From JBDXHU01 sp039989475 (GTDB lineage Bacteria > Pseudomonadota > Gammaproteobacteria > Pseudomonadales > Halieaceae): DNA of 64,000 nt. This document shows positions 26,624-35,656 of the stretch, one piece after another. A program made the translations under genes and the position numbers. The notes beneath the pieces were generated by a model, which saw nothing but the letters and a program-made list of their open reading frames with translations, searched no databases and was not told where the DNA came from. Position 1 is the first letter of the stretch. Each line of letters opens with the position of its first letter. The stretch lies in the NCBI GenBank assembly GCA_039989475.1, contig JBDXHU010000010.1, positions 544,142 through 608,141 of the forward strand, written 5' to 3'.

Positions 26624-28246
26624 ATGCGCAGGCGTAACAAATATTTTGCTCTCGACGAGGCGCTGCGGCACCCGGATCACCGGCGGCCGGTGAACCGTCG
26701 GGAATTCCTGTCCCAGGGCTTTCGAACAGGTGGTGCGGCGATGCTGGGAACCTCTTTGTTCAGCTTGCTGGGTTCGCGCGCACACGGGATATCACCGGAT
26801 TTGCTGGACCCGGCCTTTACCCAGTACAGCAGCTGTGACCTTGGCAAGGTGGCGGGGCGTAAGATTCCCTTTATCTGCTTTGACCTGGCCGGCGGCGCCA
26901 ATATTTCAGGCTCCAACGTGATCGTTGGCGGACCCGGTGGCCAGTTTGATGCGCTCAGCACTTCCGGCTACGGCAAGTTGGGTCTACCGCCGGACATATT
27001 GCCCTTCGCCAATAACCCGAATTCCCTGACCGGTATGTTTACCGACGATACCCTGGGCCTGTTGTTCCACAGCGAGAGCGCCATGCTGCGCGGCATCCTG
27101 GACCGGGCCACCGGTATGCGAGGCTTCGTCAATGGCGCGGTGATACCGGGTCGCTCCGATAACGATACCGGCAATAACCCGCACAACCCGATGTACGGTA
27201 TTTACAAGGCCGGATTACGCGGCCAGATACTGCAACTGATCGGCTCAGAGAACTCCGTGTCCGGTGGCAATTCAATGGCGCCGGCCATGCTGATCGATCC
27301 GGAAGCCCGGCCCACCAAGGTAGATCGCCCCTCGGATGCCAGTGGACTGGTTGATGTCGGCGACCTCAAGTACCTGCTGGACGATCCGGAAGACATCGTC
27401 TCGGTGCTGGAGTCCATGAAACGGATTACCGACTTCAAGCTGGACCTGGTCAATACCCGCGTCAGCAATCCCTCCGACGAGGACCAGCGACTCAAGGACA
27501 GGCTGAGCTGCGAGTACCTGCGCAGTGCTGACACCCTGGAAAACTTCTCCGACCCGGATGCGCTGAATCCTGAGCAGGACGCCAATATTGTCGGCGATAC
27601 CGGTATTTTCACCGCCGCCGAGTTTGACGGTGACCGGGAGTTCCGCAAGGCCTCCTCGGTAATGAAGCTGGTCGTCGACGGGATTGCCGGTGCCGGCACC
27701 ATCGAGATGGGCGGCTACGACTACCATACCGGTGATCGCCGCACTGGCGAGGATCGGGATTTCCGGGCCGGCCAGTGTATTGGTGCCTGCCTGGATTACG
27801 CACGCCGCACAGCTACGCCGCTGATGATTTACATATTCAGTGACGGCTCGGTGGCTAATAATGGCGGCGTGGAAATGGTGAATGGCGTGGAGAAAGGTGT
27901 CTGGAGCGGCGACAACTCATCCACCGCCGCCTCCTTCTTCCTGGTTTACGATCCCGCGGGTAGCCCCATGCTGATCGACGACGGTATCTCCGATCCACTG
28001 ACCCACCAGCAGATTGGCTGGATGCGCAGTGATGCCTCGGTCGAGACCTCGGCCACGCCGGCGGCGAATAACGTCAACCTGATGGTCGACATGGTAATAC
28101 TGAATTACATGGCACTGCACGGCGAAGCCGGGCTGTTTGATACTGACCCGTTCTTTCCCTCCCAGGGACTGGGCGACGCTGGCGGCCGCGATCGATATAT
28201 CGCCTTCCAGCCATTGGCCAGTATCAGTGGGGGGGTTATCGGCTGA
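26624..28246 (+). CDS. Tat-exported DUF1501-like protein
   Basis: 540 residues. A twin-arginine signal NRREFLSQGFRTGGAAMLG lies at about residues 24-42, implying export of a folded, possibly cofactor-bearing protein. The body follows the DUF1501 plan (alkaline-phosphatase-like fold): FICFDLAGGANISGSNV near the front, GGYDYHTGDRRTGEDRDFRA in the middle and a C-terminal TPLMIYIFSDGS. DUF1501 genes normally accompany planctomycete-type heme proteins, as here. Catalytic competence is unclear. GGAG upstream of ATG 26624 fixes the start. The next gene begins 1 bp after its stop. Confidence 0.75.
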   Translation: MRRRNKYFALDEALRHPDHRRPVNRREFLSQGFRTGGAAMLGTSLFSLLGSRAHGISPDLLDPAFTQYSSCDLGKVAGRKIPFICFDLAGGANISGSNVIVGGPGGQFDALSTSGYGKLGLPPDILPFANNPNSLTGMFTDDTLGLLFHSESAMLRGILDRATGMRGFVNGAVIPGRSDNDTGNNPHNPMYGIYKAGLRGQILQLIGSENSVSGGNSMAPAMLIDPEARPTKVDRPSDASGLVDVGDLKYLLDDPEDIVSVLESMKRITDFKLDLVNTRVSNPSDEDQRLKDRLSCEYLRSADTLENFSDPDALNPEQDANIVGDTGIFTAAEFDGDREFRKASSVMKLVVDGIAGAGTIEMGGYDYHTGDRRTGEDRDFRAGQCIGACLDYARRTATPLMIYIFSDGSVANNGGVEMVNGVEKGVWSGDNSSTAASFFLVYDPAGSPMLIDDGISDPLTHQQIGWMRSDASVETSATPAANNVNLMVDMVILNYMALHGEAGLFDTDPFFPSQGLGDAGGRDRYIAFQPLASISGGVIG

Positions 28247-28247
28247 C

Positions 28248-28805
28248 ATGTACCCTACAACTCGCCCCCCCAAATACCCTGCAGCCTGGCTGCTGTGTCT
28301 CGCCCTGTGCCTGGCACCCGTGCTCCAGGCAGATGAAGTAGAACCGCAGAGTCCTGCGCAGGATGCTTCGCTGAATGAGCAAATCCAGACCATCAAGCAA
28401 CAGACCCTGGAGCTGAACCGGGACCTTTTTATCCTCGAAGAAGAGCTTTTGTATCCCAGTGATACCCAGTTATCCGTATTCCTGTCGCTGGATGTCGGAG
28501 AATTCTTCAAGCTGGATGCGGTCAAGCTGACGCTCGATGGCAAGGTTGTTACCAACTACCTCTATACCGACCGCCAGCTCAGCGCCCTGCGCCGGGGTGG
28601 TGTGCAGCGTCTTTATCTGGGTAATGTGAAATCCGGCGAACATGAAATCGTTGCGGTTTTCACCGGCTTCGGCCCCAAGGGGCGTGACTATAGACGCGGT
28701 ACTGAGTTGGTGATCGACAAGACTACCGGTCCCAAACATCTCGAGTTGAAGATTGTCGACTCCACCGACACTCGCCAGCCCGACTTTGTGGTTAAGGAGT
28801 GGTAA
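28248..28805 (+). CDS. small exported protein of unknown function in the redox locus
   Basis: 185 residues. The signal peptide (AAWLLCLALCLAPVLQA) is followed by a short coiled-coil-prone segment (LNEQIQTIKQQTLELNRDLF, EEELL) and a beta-rich C-terminal part (LSVFLSLDVGEFFKLDAVKL ... GEHEIVAVFTGFGPKGRDY). I do not recognise a family; proteins like this are sometimes mislabelled AraC regulators, but there is no DNA-binding domain. The ATG at 28248 immediately follows the stop of the DUF1501-like gene; 3 bp separate it from the TPR gene, so it belongs to the same operon. Confidence 0.7.
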   Translation: MYPTTRPPKYPAAWLLCLALCLAPVLQADEVEPQSPAQDASLNEQIQTIKQQTLELNRDLFILEEELLYPSDTQLSVFLSLDVGEFFKLDAVKLTLDGKVVTNYLYTDRQLSALRRGGVQRLYLGNVKSGEHEIVAVFTGFGPKGRDYRRGTELVIDKTTGPKHLELKIVDSTDTRQPDFVVKEW

Positions 28806-28808
28806 GGC

Positions 28809-30641
28809 ATGGCAGGCATATTCACCCCTGCCCTGGCAGCGCGTTCACTGCTCGCGCTGTCGCTGCTGTTTGCGGGCGTAGCCAGTGCCGCGGAGTCGGT
28901 GCAGGCGCTGCGTTACGGAGTCAGCCTCTACTACCTGTACCAGGGCGACTATTTTGAGTCGCTGACCGAGTTGATGGTCGGCCAGGAACTCGCACAATTG
29001 GGCCCGCACCAGGATAACGCGGAGCTGTTGCGCGGTGGTGTCAGCCTGTCCTATGGCATGGACCGGGAAGCCGAACAGATTTTCCAGGCCCTGTTGAGCG
29101 AGCCCCGCGAGGGAGTCGACCGCGACCGCGCCTGGTTCTACCTGGCCAAGGTAGCCTGGCAGCGCGGTGAGTTGGACCGGGCCAGTGCCGCCCTGGCACA
29201 GCTGCGACAACTGCAGCAGCCGGCATTAGTGCATGAAGCCAACTACCTGCGCGCCTCGATTGCACTGCGCCGGGGTGACATGCAGGCCGCCAATGCTGCC
29301 GCACAGGCAATCCCGCTGGATTCCCCCTGGTACTTTTACACCGCCTACAACATGGGTGCGACGGCAGCGGCGGACCAGCAATGGCAGTCGGCGTCTGATT
29401 ACTTCCGAAGTTTTGCCGATGAGGATCTTTACAGTGAGGAACTGAAGTCCCTGCGCGACCGGGCTTATACCGCCTCCGGCTATGCACAAATGGCGGCGGC
29501 AGACTATGCCGGGGCGCAAGCGGATTTCACCCAGGTACGCCTCACCAGTCCCATGTCGGATCGAGCCTTGCTGGGCTATGGCTGGGCCTCGATTGAAACC
29601 GAGGATTACCTGGCGGCACTGAGCCCCTGGCAGGTGCTGAGTGAGAAGCCGCCGGTCAGCCAGAGCGTGCGCGAAAGCCTGCTGGCGATTCCCTACGCCT
29701 ATGAACAACTTGGCCGCGATGGCCTGGCCCTGCATAACTACCAGGATGCCGCCGCAGCCCTGGAAGCTGAGCTGGATGCTGTGCGCGCAGCCATCGAACT
29801 GTTCCAGGCCAGTGACCTGCAAAGCTTGCTGCAACTGGAAGTAGAGGGCTCTGACGAGTGGTTGTTTGGTGACGATATCCTGCCACTCAGCGACCAGGCA
29901 CCTTATCTGCGGCACCTGATCGCCAGCCACGAATTCCAGTCAGCGATGAAGGAAATGCGCGATTTACAGCGTATCGATCTGCACCTGAGCAGATCCGCCC
30001 AGCGCTTGCAGGTGTTGGGTGAGGCCGATGACGAACAGCAACTGCGCTGGAGGTCTGTCATTGAAGAGGGTGGCCGCGATGCGCTGGAACAGCGCTACCA
30101 GCAATTGCTGGTTCAGCTTGATGCAGTAGAGCAAAAAATTGCCAGCGCCGAGAAACAGGATGATGGCCGTGCCTTCGCTGACGCTGAACGCAGGCAGCAG
30201 TGGCAGCGGGTAGAGCGGGCCCAACAACTGTCCGCTGCATTGGATAAACCGCAACAGCAGGAAATGCTGCGTTTGTACCGGGGCCTGTTGATCTGGGATG
30301 ACAGCGAAAATTATACGGAAAAGCGTTGGCAGGCGCAGCGGGAATTGGCCCAGCTGCAAGGTCTGGCAGAGCAGTCCCAACAGGGCCTGGCAGCCCTGGA
30401 CCAGACCATTGGGCGGCGCCGCGAGTCAGGCTTCGCACCTCGAATCGCCGTCATGGGCACGCGCATCGACGCGCAATTGGCCACGGTGGATGTCGCGCTG
30501 GCCGAGTCCGAGCAGGGATTGCGCCAGGTGGCGGTAGCAGAACTGGAGGCACAGGCGCAGCAGCTGTCCCGCTCATTGGGTCAGTCGCGACTCGCCATTG
30601 CCCGGCTCTATGATCGTGGCAGCGTGGGGGTGTCTCCATGA
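28809..30641 (+). CDS. exported TPR protein 1 with C-terminal coiled coil
   Basis: 610 residues. A signal peptide (ARSLLALSLLFAGVASA) leads into a run of tetratricopeptide-like helical pairs from about 40 to 330 (YYLYQGDYFESLTELMVGQE, ARAWFYLAKVAWQRGELDRA-like units). From about 400 the sequence is strongly alpha-helical and Gln/Glu/Ala-rich, predicting long coiled coils. No catalytic motif is visible. It starts 3 bp after the preceding gene and overlaps the next by 4 bp. Likely a periplasmic scaffold for assembling the heme proteins or the ExbBD-linked machine (inference). Confidence 0.75.
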   Translation: MAGIFTPALAARSLLALSLLFAGVASAAESVQALRYGVSLYYLYQGDYFESLTELMVGQELAQLGPHQDNAELLRGGVSLSYGMDREAEQIFQALLSEPREGVDRDRAWFYLAKVAWQRGELDRASAALAQLRQLQQPALVHEANYLRASIALRRGDMQAANAAAQAIPLDSPWYFYTAYNMGATAAADQQWQSASDYFRSFADEDLYSEELKSLRDRAYTASGYAQMAAADYAGAQADFTQVRLTSPMSDRALLGYGWASIETEDYLAALSPWQVLSEKPPVSQSVRESLLAIPYAYEQLGRDGLALHNYQDAAAALEAELDAVRAAIELFQASDLQSLLQLEVEGSDEWLFGDDILPLSDQAPYLRHLIASHEFQSAMKEMRDLQRIDLHLSRSAQRLQVLGEADDEQQLRWRSVIEEGGRDALEQRYQQLLVQLDAVEQKIASAEKQDDGRAFADAERRQQWQRVERAQQLSAALDKPQQQEMLRLYRGLLIWDDSENYTEKRWQAQRELAQLQGLAEQSQQGLAALDQTIGRRRESGFAPRIAVMGTRIDAQLATVDVALAESEQGLRQVAVAELEAQAQQLSRSLGQSRLAIARLYDRGSVGVSP

Positions 30642-33430
30642 GAGTGCTGCTGCTAACACTGCTACTGTTCACCAGCGCTTGCAGTTACCTGCGTTCGCCG
30701 CCGGTGGAGCCGACCCTGTCCGATCTGCAGCCGGCGCGATTACCGGCCAGTGAGAGTGAACTGCCCAGTGTGGACCTGGCGCAATTAGCCGAGGTGTATC
30801 GCCAGGTGCTGGAAGTCAGTGGCGATCACCAGACTCGGTTGCTGGTATTACAGCGACTGGCGGATATTGAAATGTTGCAGGCGGAAGAGGCACTGGTCGA
30901 CAACGGTATGTCGCAACAGTTGTTTGATGAGGCAATCCGCTCCTATCGCGGCTTGCTGGAAGAAAACCCCGGTGTTGCCGGTAATGACAGGCTCTTGTAC
31001 CAACTGTCCCGCGCCTACGACATGACCGGTGATAGCGCCGATGCGGTGGCGGCGCTGGAGCAATTGAGTACGGACTACCCGCAGTCTTCACATTACGTTG
31101 AAGCCCAGTTTCGGGTGGCTGAAAACTATTTTGTAGAGGCCAACTACGCCGCCGCCGAGCGTGCCTACCAGCAGGTGATCAGTGCCGGCGACGCCAGCCC
31201 CCACTACCGCAATGCCCTGTATATGCACGGCTGGTCGCAGTTCAAGCAGGGAGAGTACCGGCCGGCGATTCGCTCCTATACCGAGACACTGGACCTGTTG
31301 ATGCCAGGCGACAATGAGCTGGATGTTCTTTCTGCTGGTGATCGCGCCCTGGTAGAGGATTGCTTCCGGGTGCTGGCGGTGATCTTCAGCTACCTCGAGG
31401 GGGTTGAGACTATTGCCGCGGCTTACGAGGCTTTGGGCGAGCGCAGTTACCAGCCGCTGTTGTATGCGCAACTGGGCGAGTTATACCTAAAGCAAGAGCG
31501 CTTCCGGGACAGTGCCGAGACCTTTCGCGCCTTCAGCCGTCGCTATCCTGATTCTCTCTACGCCCATCGCTTTCATGTGCGGGTGATCGGCATCTACGAG
31601 GATGCGGGCTTTCGCGACCTGATCGTGACCGAGAAGCGCGATTACGTCGCCAGCTATGGCATCAGCGAGGACTACTGGCTGAACAGCGAGGCAGAGGTAC
31701 AGCAGGAAATCAGTGAAAACCTGAAGCTGTTCATTGATGAATTGGCCACTCATTACCATGCCCTGGCACAGGCTGAAGCGGGTGCCGAGGAAGCCTCGGG
31801 CGATGCCGCGCAATATTATTTGCTGGCGGGAGACTACTACCAGCTTTACATAGACAGCTTCAGTGACGATCCGCGTGTGCCGGAAATGGGCTTTCTACTG
31901 GCCGAGAGTCGCTCCGAGGCTGGCATGATGGTCGAGGCAATCAGCGCTTACGAGTGGGTGGCCTACAGTTATCCGGACTTTGCCCAGGCCGCCGATGCCG
32001 GCTACGCGGCAATTATTGGCTATGACAGCCTGCTGGCGCCTGAGCAGGGAGAGCGTCGCTTGCTGCTGCAGGAACGTAAAGTGGACAGCCAATTGCGTTA
32101 CGCAGCGACTTTTACCGCTGATGCGCGGGCACCGGCGGTACTTAATGATGCCGCCGCCAGTGCCCTGGAACTCTCTGATTACTCGCTGGCGATCATCGCG
32201 GCCGCCACCCTGGCACGTTGGCAGCCGGCGCCGCCGGATTCCCTGTTGATTCCCGCCTGGCTGGTGATCGCGCACAGCTATTTTGAGTTGCAGAATTACC
32301 CGGAAGCGGGCCAGGGTTATCGGCGCGCGCTGACCGATATGCCGCGCACTGACGAGCGCCGCGATGGCACAGTGGAACGGCTCGCGGCCAGCTTGTATCG
32401 AGAGGCGGAAATCACCGCCCAGTCCGAGGACTACCAGCTGGCGGCGCAGCAGTTTGCCCGCGTCCTGGTGGAGACGCCGGATACCGAGATTCGCCTGCAG
32501 GCGCAGTTTGATGCCGCCGCTAACTACATGCTGGCCGAGGACTACGAACAGGCCAATCGGCTGCTGATGGATTTCCGCCAGCGCTTCGCCGGCCACCCGC
32601 TGGTTGAGCAAGTGCCACTGAAACTGGTTTACAACTACGAACAGCTGGAGCAGTGGCAACTGGCCGCCGCGGAGCTGGATAGCCTGTTGCCGTCCGAGAA
32701 AGATAGCGAGCGCGCCCGGGAAATGCTCTATCTCAGCGCCGAGTATTATGACCGGGCGGGTAACAGTGAGCTGGCCCTGCAACGCTATCGCAATTACGCC
32801 CACGAGTGGGAGCAGCCCCTGGCGCCGCGACTGGAGGCCATGAATCGGCTCAGTGAAATTTACCTGGACTGGAACGAGGCTGATAAGCGGCGTTTCTGGT
32901 TGCGCAAGATCATGGCGGCGCATGCGGCGGCTGGCAGTGCCCAGACGGAACGTTCCCTGTACCTGGCGGCACAGGCCTCCAGTGTCTTCGCCGACGACCA
33001 ATACCAGGCCTTCGAAGGTCTGCCCCTGCAGGCTCCGCTCAAGCGCTCCCTGAAGCGCAAGAACGCGGCCATGCAAAAGGCACTGGCCGCCTACCAGAAG
33101 ACCAATGCCTACGGCGTGGCGGATTTTTCCTCCCTGGCGACGTTCCGCATGGGTGATATCTACCAGCAATTGAGCCTCGACCTGATCGACTCCGAGCGCC
33201 CGCGTGGCCTCGATGAACTGGCGCTGGAGCAGTATGAGTTGTTGCTGGAAGAGCAGGCCTATCCCTTTGAGGAGAAGGCGATAGCCATTCACGAGACCAA
33301 TGCCCGACGCAGCTGGGAAGGCTGGTATGACCCCTGGATCAAGCAGAGCTTCACGGCGCTGGCGCAGTTATCGCCAGGGCGCTATGCCAAGACTGAGCTC
33401 ACCGTCTCCTTCAGTGAGGAGATTTACTAG
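30638..33430 (+). CDS. large TPR lipoprotein
   Basis: 930 residues. The lipoprotein signal MRVLLLTLLLFTSAC places it in the outer (or inner) membrane. Nearly the whole chain is made of TPR/TolA-binding-like helical repeats: GLLEENPGVAGNDRLLYQLS, STDYPQSSHYVEAQFRVAEN, AYQQVISAGDASPHYRNALY and so on to about residue 780. Similar proteins act as periplasmic scaffolds linked to TolR/ExbD-type motors. Start overlaps the previous stop (ATGA) and the stop shares one base with the next GTG start, so coupling is tight. Confidence 0.8.
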   Translation: MRVLLLTLLLFTSACSYLRSPPVEPTLSDLQPARLPASESELPSVDLAQLAEVYRQVLEVSGDHQTRLLVLQRLADIEMLQAEEALVDNGMSQQLFDEAIRSYRGLLEENPGVAGNDRLLYQLSRAYDMTGDSADAVAALEQLSTDYPQSSHYVEAQFRVAENYFVEANYAAAERAYQQVISAGDASPHYRNALYMHGWSQFKQGEYRPAIRSYTETLDLLMPGDNELDVLSAGDRALVEDCFRVLAVIFSYLEGVETIAAAYEALGERSYQPLLYAQLGELYLKQERFRDSAETFRAFSRRYPDSLYAHRFHVRVIGIYEDAGFRDLIVTEKRDYVASYGISEDYWLNSEAEVQQEISENLKLFIDELATHYHALAQAEAGAEEASGDAAQYYLLAGDYYQLYIDSFSDDPRVPEMGFLLAESRSEAGMMVEAISAYEWVAYSYPDFAQAADAGYAAIIGYDSLLAPEQGERRLLLQERKVDSQLRYAATFTADARAPAVLNDAAASALELSDYSLAIIAAATLARWQPAPPDSLLIPAWLVIAHSYFELQNYPEAGQGYRRALTDMPRTDERRDGTVERLAASLYREAEITAQSEDYQLAAQQFARVLVETPDTEIRLQAQFDAAANYMLAEDYEQANRLLMDFRQRFAGHPLVEQVPLKLVYNYEQLEQWQLAAAELDSLLPSEKDSERAREMLYLSAEYYDRAGNSELALQRYRNYAHEWEQPLAPRLEAMNRLSEIYLDWNEADKRRFWLRKIMAAHAAAGSAQTERSLYLAAQASSVFADDQYQAFEGLPLQAPLKRSLKRKNAAMQKALAAYQKTNAYGVADFSSLATFRMGDIYQQLSLDLIDSERPRGLDELALEQYELLLEEQAYPFEEKAIAIHETNARRSWEGWYDPWIKQSFTALAQLSPGRYAKTELTVSFSEEIY

Positions 33431-34098
33431 TGGCTATCCTGCGCCGTCTATTAGTGCTCGCCCTACTGCCGCTGTTGCTGGCGGGCTGCGCGGCTGTGCA
33501 GCAGGCTGAGGCGCCGGCGCAGGCTGACAGTGAGGCTGACAGCATGGTAGTCGACCCGCAGGCCCTGCAGGCGCAAAACCCCTATTTGAAGAAGCGTGGC
33601 TCGGTCAATGGAACCGCCAGGCGTCGCTTTGCCAGTGCCAATGCGGCCCTGGCCAGCGGGGACCTGGAGGTTGCGCGCACGGACCTGGAATGGCTGATCG
33701 AGAATTACCCGCGCCTGTCCGGTCCCTACCTGAATATGGCCTTGCTGCAACAGCAGCTGGGCGAACTCGAGCAGGCGGAGCAGTACTTCCAGGCCACCCT
33801 GGAGGTCAACTCCCGCAACCTGACCGGATACAACCAGTATGCGGTGTTCCTGCGCGAGCAGGGCCGCTTCGAGGAAGCCGAGCAGGTCTACCTGGCGGCG
33901 TTGGCGGTGTGGCAAGACCATGCCGAAACCCATCGCAATATCGGCGTTCTCTATGACCTTTACCGGGGCGAGCGCCAGGCGGCGCTGCAGCACTTCTACC
34001 GCTACCAGGCGCTAACCGGCGACCAGGACCGCGCTGTGGCTGGCTGGATCGCCGACCTGGAGCGTCAGCGTCTGTCGCTGGCGCAGGGGGGGCAGTGA
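33430..34098 (+). CDS. TPR lipoprotein, PilF-like
   Basis: 222 residues starting at GTG 33430. The lipobox is LLAGC (residue about 20). Residues 55-200 contain about four TPR units (ANAALASGDLEVARTDLEWL, YLNMALLQQQLGELEQAEQY, YNQYAVFLREQGRFEEAEQV, NIGVLYDLYRGERQAALQHF). The size and build recall the pilotin PilF/PilW, but no type IV pilus gene is near. In this operon a pilotin-like role for the outer-membrane barrels or heme lipoproteins is conceivable. It overlaps the following gene by 1 bp (TGATG). Confidence 0.8.
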   Translation: MAILRRLLVLALLPLLLAGCAAVQQAEAPAQADSEADSMVVDPQALQAQNPYLKKRGSVNGTARRRFASANAALASGDLEVARTDLEWLIENYPRLSGPYLNMALLQQQLGELEQAEQYFQATLEVNSRNLTGYNQYAVFLREQGRFEEAEQVYLAALAVWQDHAETHRNIGVLYDLYRGERQAALQHFYRYQALTGDQDRAVAGWIADLERQRLSLAQGGQ

Positions 34099-34382
34099 TG
34101 CGCAGCTGCTGGTCTATTTGCCTGTTGCTGCTGTCGCTGACAGCCACGGCCCAGGAGGCCGTCGTCACCCTGCGGGCGACGGTAACCGGGAACCGGGAGC
34201 AACCAAAAGTGATGTACATCGTGCCCTGGCAGCAACCGGGTGCAACCGAATTTGAATATCAGCCGGCCGCCGCGCTGGCCGAGGACCTTTTCCAGAGACT
34301 GGATCGCGACGAATTTGTGCGCGAACTGGAATACCGGGAGATGCTGACCCCTGGGTCAGCGGAGCCGGACCACCAAGATTAA
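34098..34382 (+). CDS. small exported protein of unknown function
   Basis: 94 residues. A signal peptide (SCWSICLLLLSLTATAQ) precedes a short mature domain beginning EAVVTLRATVTGNREQPKVM and YIVPWQQPG, with an acidic C-terminal half. I do not recognise a family. Its start overlaps the stop of the TPR lipoprotein gene, and the ExbB gene begins 23 bp downstream, so it is a member of the same operon and a candidate accessory subunit of the motor. Confidence 0.65.
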   Translation: MRSCWSICLLLLSLTATAQEAVVTLRATVTGNREQPKVMYIVPWQQPGATEFEYQPAAALAEDLFQRLDRDEFVRELEYREMLTPGSAEPDHQD

Positions 34383-34405
34383 GCAAGAGTAACAAGGGGA
34401 AGACC

Positions 34406-35071
34406 ATGGAAAGCTATAACTTGATCGTACGTTTTTTTCAGAACGGGGGACCGTTCATGTATCCAATCGCCGTGGTGCTGGTGATTGGCCTGGCCATCGC
34501 AGTAGAGCGCTGGCTGGTGTTGTCAGCGGCGCGCTTTTCCAATCGCCGGGCTTTTGACAGCATCATGTCGGCGCTGAGAAACCGTGAGTACAACGCGGTC
34601 ATTACCGCGGGCGCGGATTCCAAGGTGCCAATGTACCGGATTGTTGCCGCCGGCATTGTCCGCTTCACCGGCAGCAACCGTCGCGATGAAATTGAATCGG
34701 CCATGGAAGAGGGTGTCATGGAGGCGCTCCCGCGGCTGGAGAAACGCACCCAGTACCTGGCGACGCTGGCCAATGTGGCCACCTTGCTGGGCCTGCTTGG
34801 CACGATCGTGGGCCTGATCGCCGCGTTCACCGCGGTCGCACAGGCGGCGCCGGCGGAAAAGGCCAGCATGCTCTCAAGCAGTATTTCCGTGGCGATGAAC
34901 ACCACGGCCTTCGGCCTGATCTCGGCGATACCACTGCTGTTGCTGCATGCCCTGCTGCAAACCAAGACCACGGAGCTGGTTGATAGTTTTGAAATGGCAG
35001 GCGTGAAGGTGATGAATACCCTGGCTGACGTGAATCAGCTGCGGGCCAAGACGCGTAACAGTGACGCCTGA
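34406..35071 (+). CDS. MotA/TolQ/ExbB-family proton channel subunit
   Basis: 221 residues with three transmembrane helices: about 17-35, 118-140 and 155-178. The second and third helices carry the TolQ/ExbB core, including LANVATLLGLLGTIVGLIAAF and TAFGLISAIPLLLL, with the Thr residues lining the proton path. It would assemble as a pentamer around the ExbD helices and convert proton flow into force on a periplasmic partner. Followed by two exbD-like genes and a TonB-like gene. A strong GGGGAAG ribosome-binding site lies upstream of ATG 34406. Confidence 0.92.
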   Translation: MESYNLIVRFFQNGGPFMYPIAVVLVIGLAIAVERWLVLSAARFSNRRAFDSIMSALRNREYNAVITAGADSKVPMYRIVAAGIVRFTGSNRRDEIESAMEEGVMEALPRLEKRTQYLATLANVATLLGLLGTIVGLIAAFTAVAQAAPAEKASMLSSSISVAMNTTAFGLISAIPLLLLHALLQTKTTELVDSFEMAGVKVMNTLADVNQLRAKTRNSDA

Positions 35072-35107
35072 TCCGGTCAGGGGCTGAAGCGCCCCGGAGG
35101 TTTCATC

Positions 35108-35656
35108 ATGAAGAAAAACAAACGCAGTCGTTTCCGCAAGGGCCGGGTTGAAGCCGAACTCGATATCACCGCGTTCATGAATCTCATGATCGTGCTGGTA
35201 CCGGTGTTGTTGCTGAGCCTGGTGTTCTCGCAGGTCACCTCGATCGAGGTGAACCTGCCACTTGCTGCGGGCGACAGTGCCGAGGATGCCGATGATCAGC
35301 AGCAGGTGGAGTTGGTGATTCGTGAGGACTACATGCGCGTGGATTTTCCACGCGGAATCATGCTCAAGCGCATTCCGAAGAACGCCGAAGGTGAATATGA
35401 CTTTGCCCTGTTGAGCGTGGTACTGCAGGAGGTCAAACGACAGCTGCGCGAGAAGGGCCTGGAGCGCCAGGCTATTACCCTGCTGTCGGAAGAGGGCGTT
35501 GACTACCAGACCATCGTCACCGCAATGGACACCGTGCGCTCGTTCAAGGCGGTGGTGGCCGCCTCGGTGGTGGATGCCGCGCTGTTTCCGGAAATTTCCT
35601 TTGGTGATGCCCCGCTGACAAATGCGCCCTCCCAGGGCACAGGGGGTGCAGGATGA
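35108..35656 (+). CDS. ExbD/TolR-like protein lacking the proton-binding Asp
   Basis: 182 residues: short basic cytoplasmic tail, one transmembrane helix (about 21-43), then a periplasmic domain. In ExbD/TolR the helix starts PLIDVMLVLL with an essential Asp; here the aligned stretch is AFMNLMIVLVPVLLLS, with Asn25 at that position. Asp19 lies just before the helix and is not in the usual place. The periplasmic domain contains the TolR-like fold with the segment AITLLSEEGVDYQTIVTAMD. It overlaps the second exbD gene by 4 bp. Probably forms a heterodimer with that protein. Confidence 0.85.
   Translation: MKKNKRSRFRKGRVEAELDITAFMNLMIVLVPVLLLSLVFSQVTSIEVNLPLAAGDSAEDADDQQQVELVIREDYMRVDFPRGIMLKRIPKNAEGEYDFALLSVVLQEVKRQLREKGLERQAITLLSEEGVDYQTIVTAMDTVRSFKAVVAASVVDAALFPEISFGDAPLTNAPSQGTGGAG

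Noticed and set aside
31895..33292. 465-codon open frame antisense to the large TPR lipoprotein gene
   Set aside because: Shadow frame of a GC-rich coding region; the plus-strand frame has a lipoprotein signal, TPR pattern and operon overlaps.
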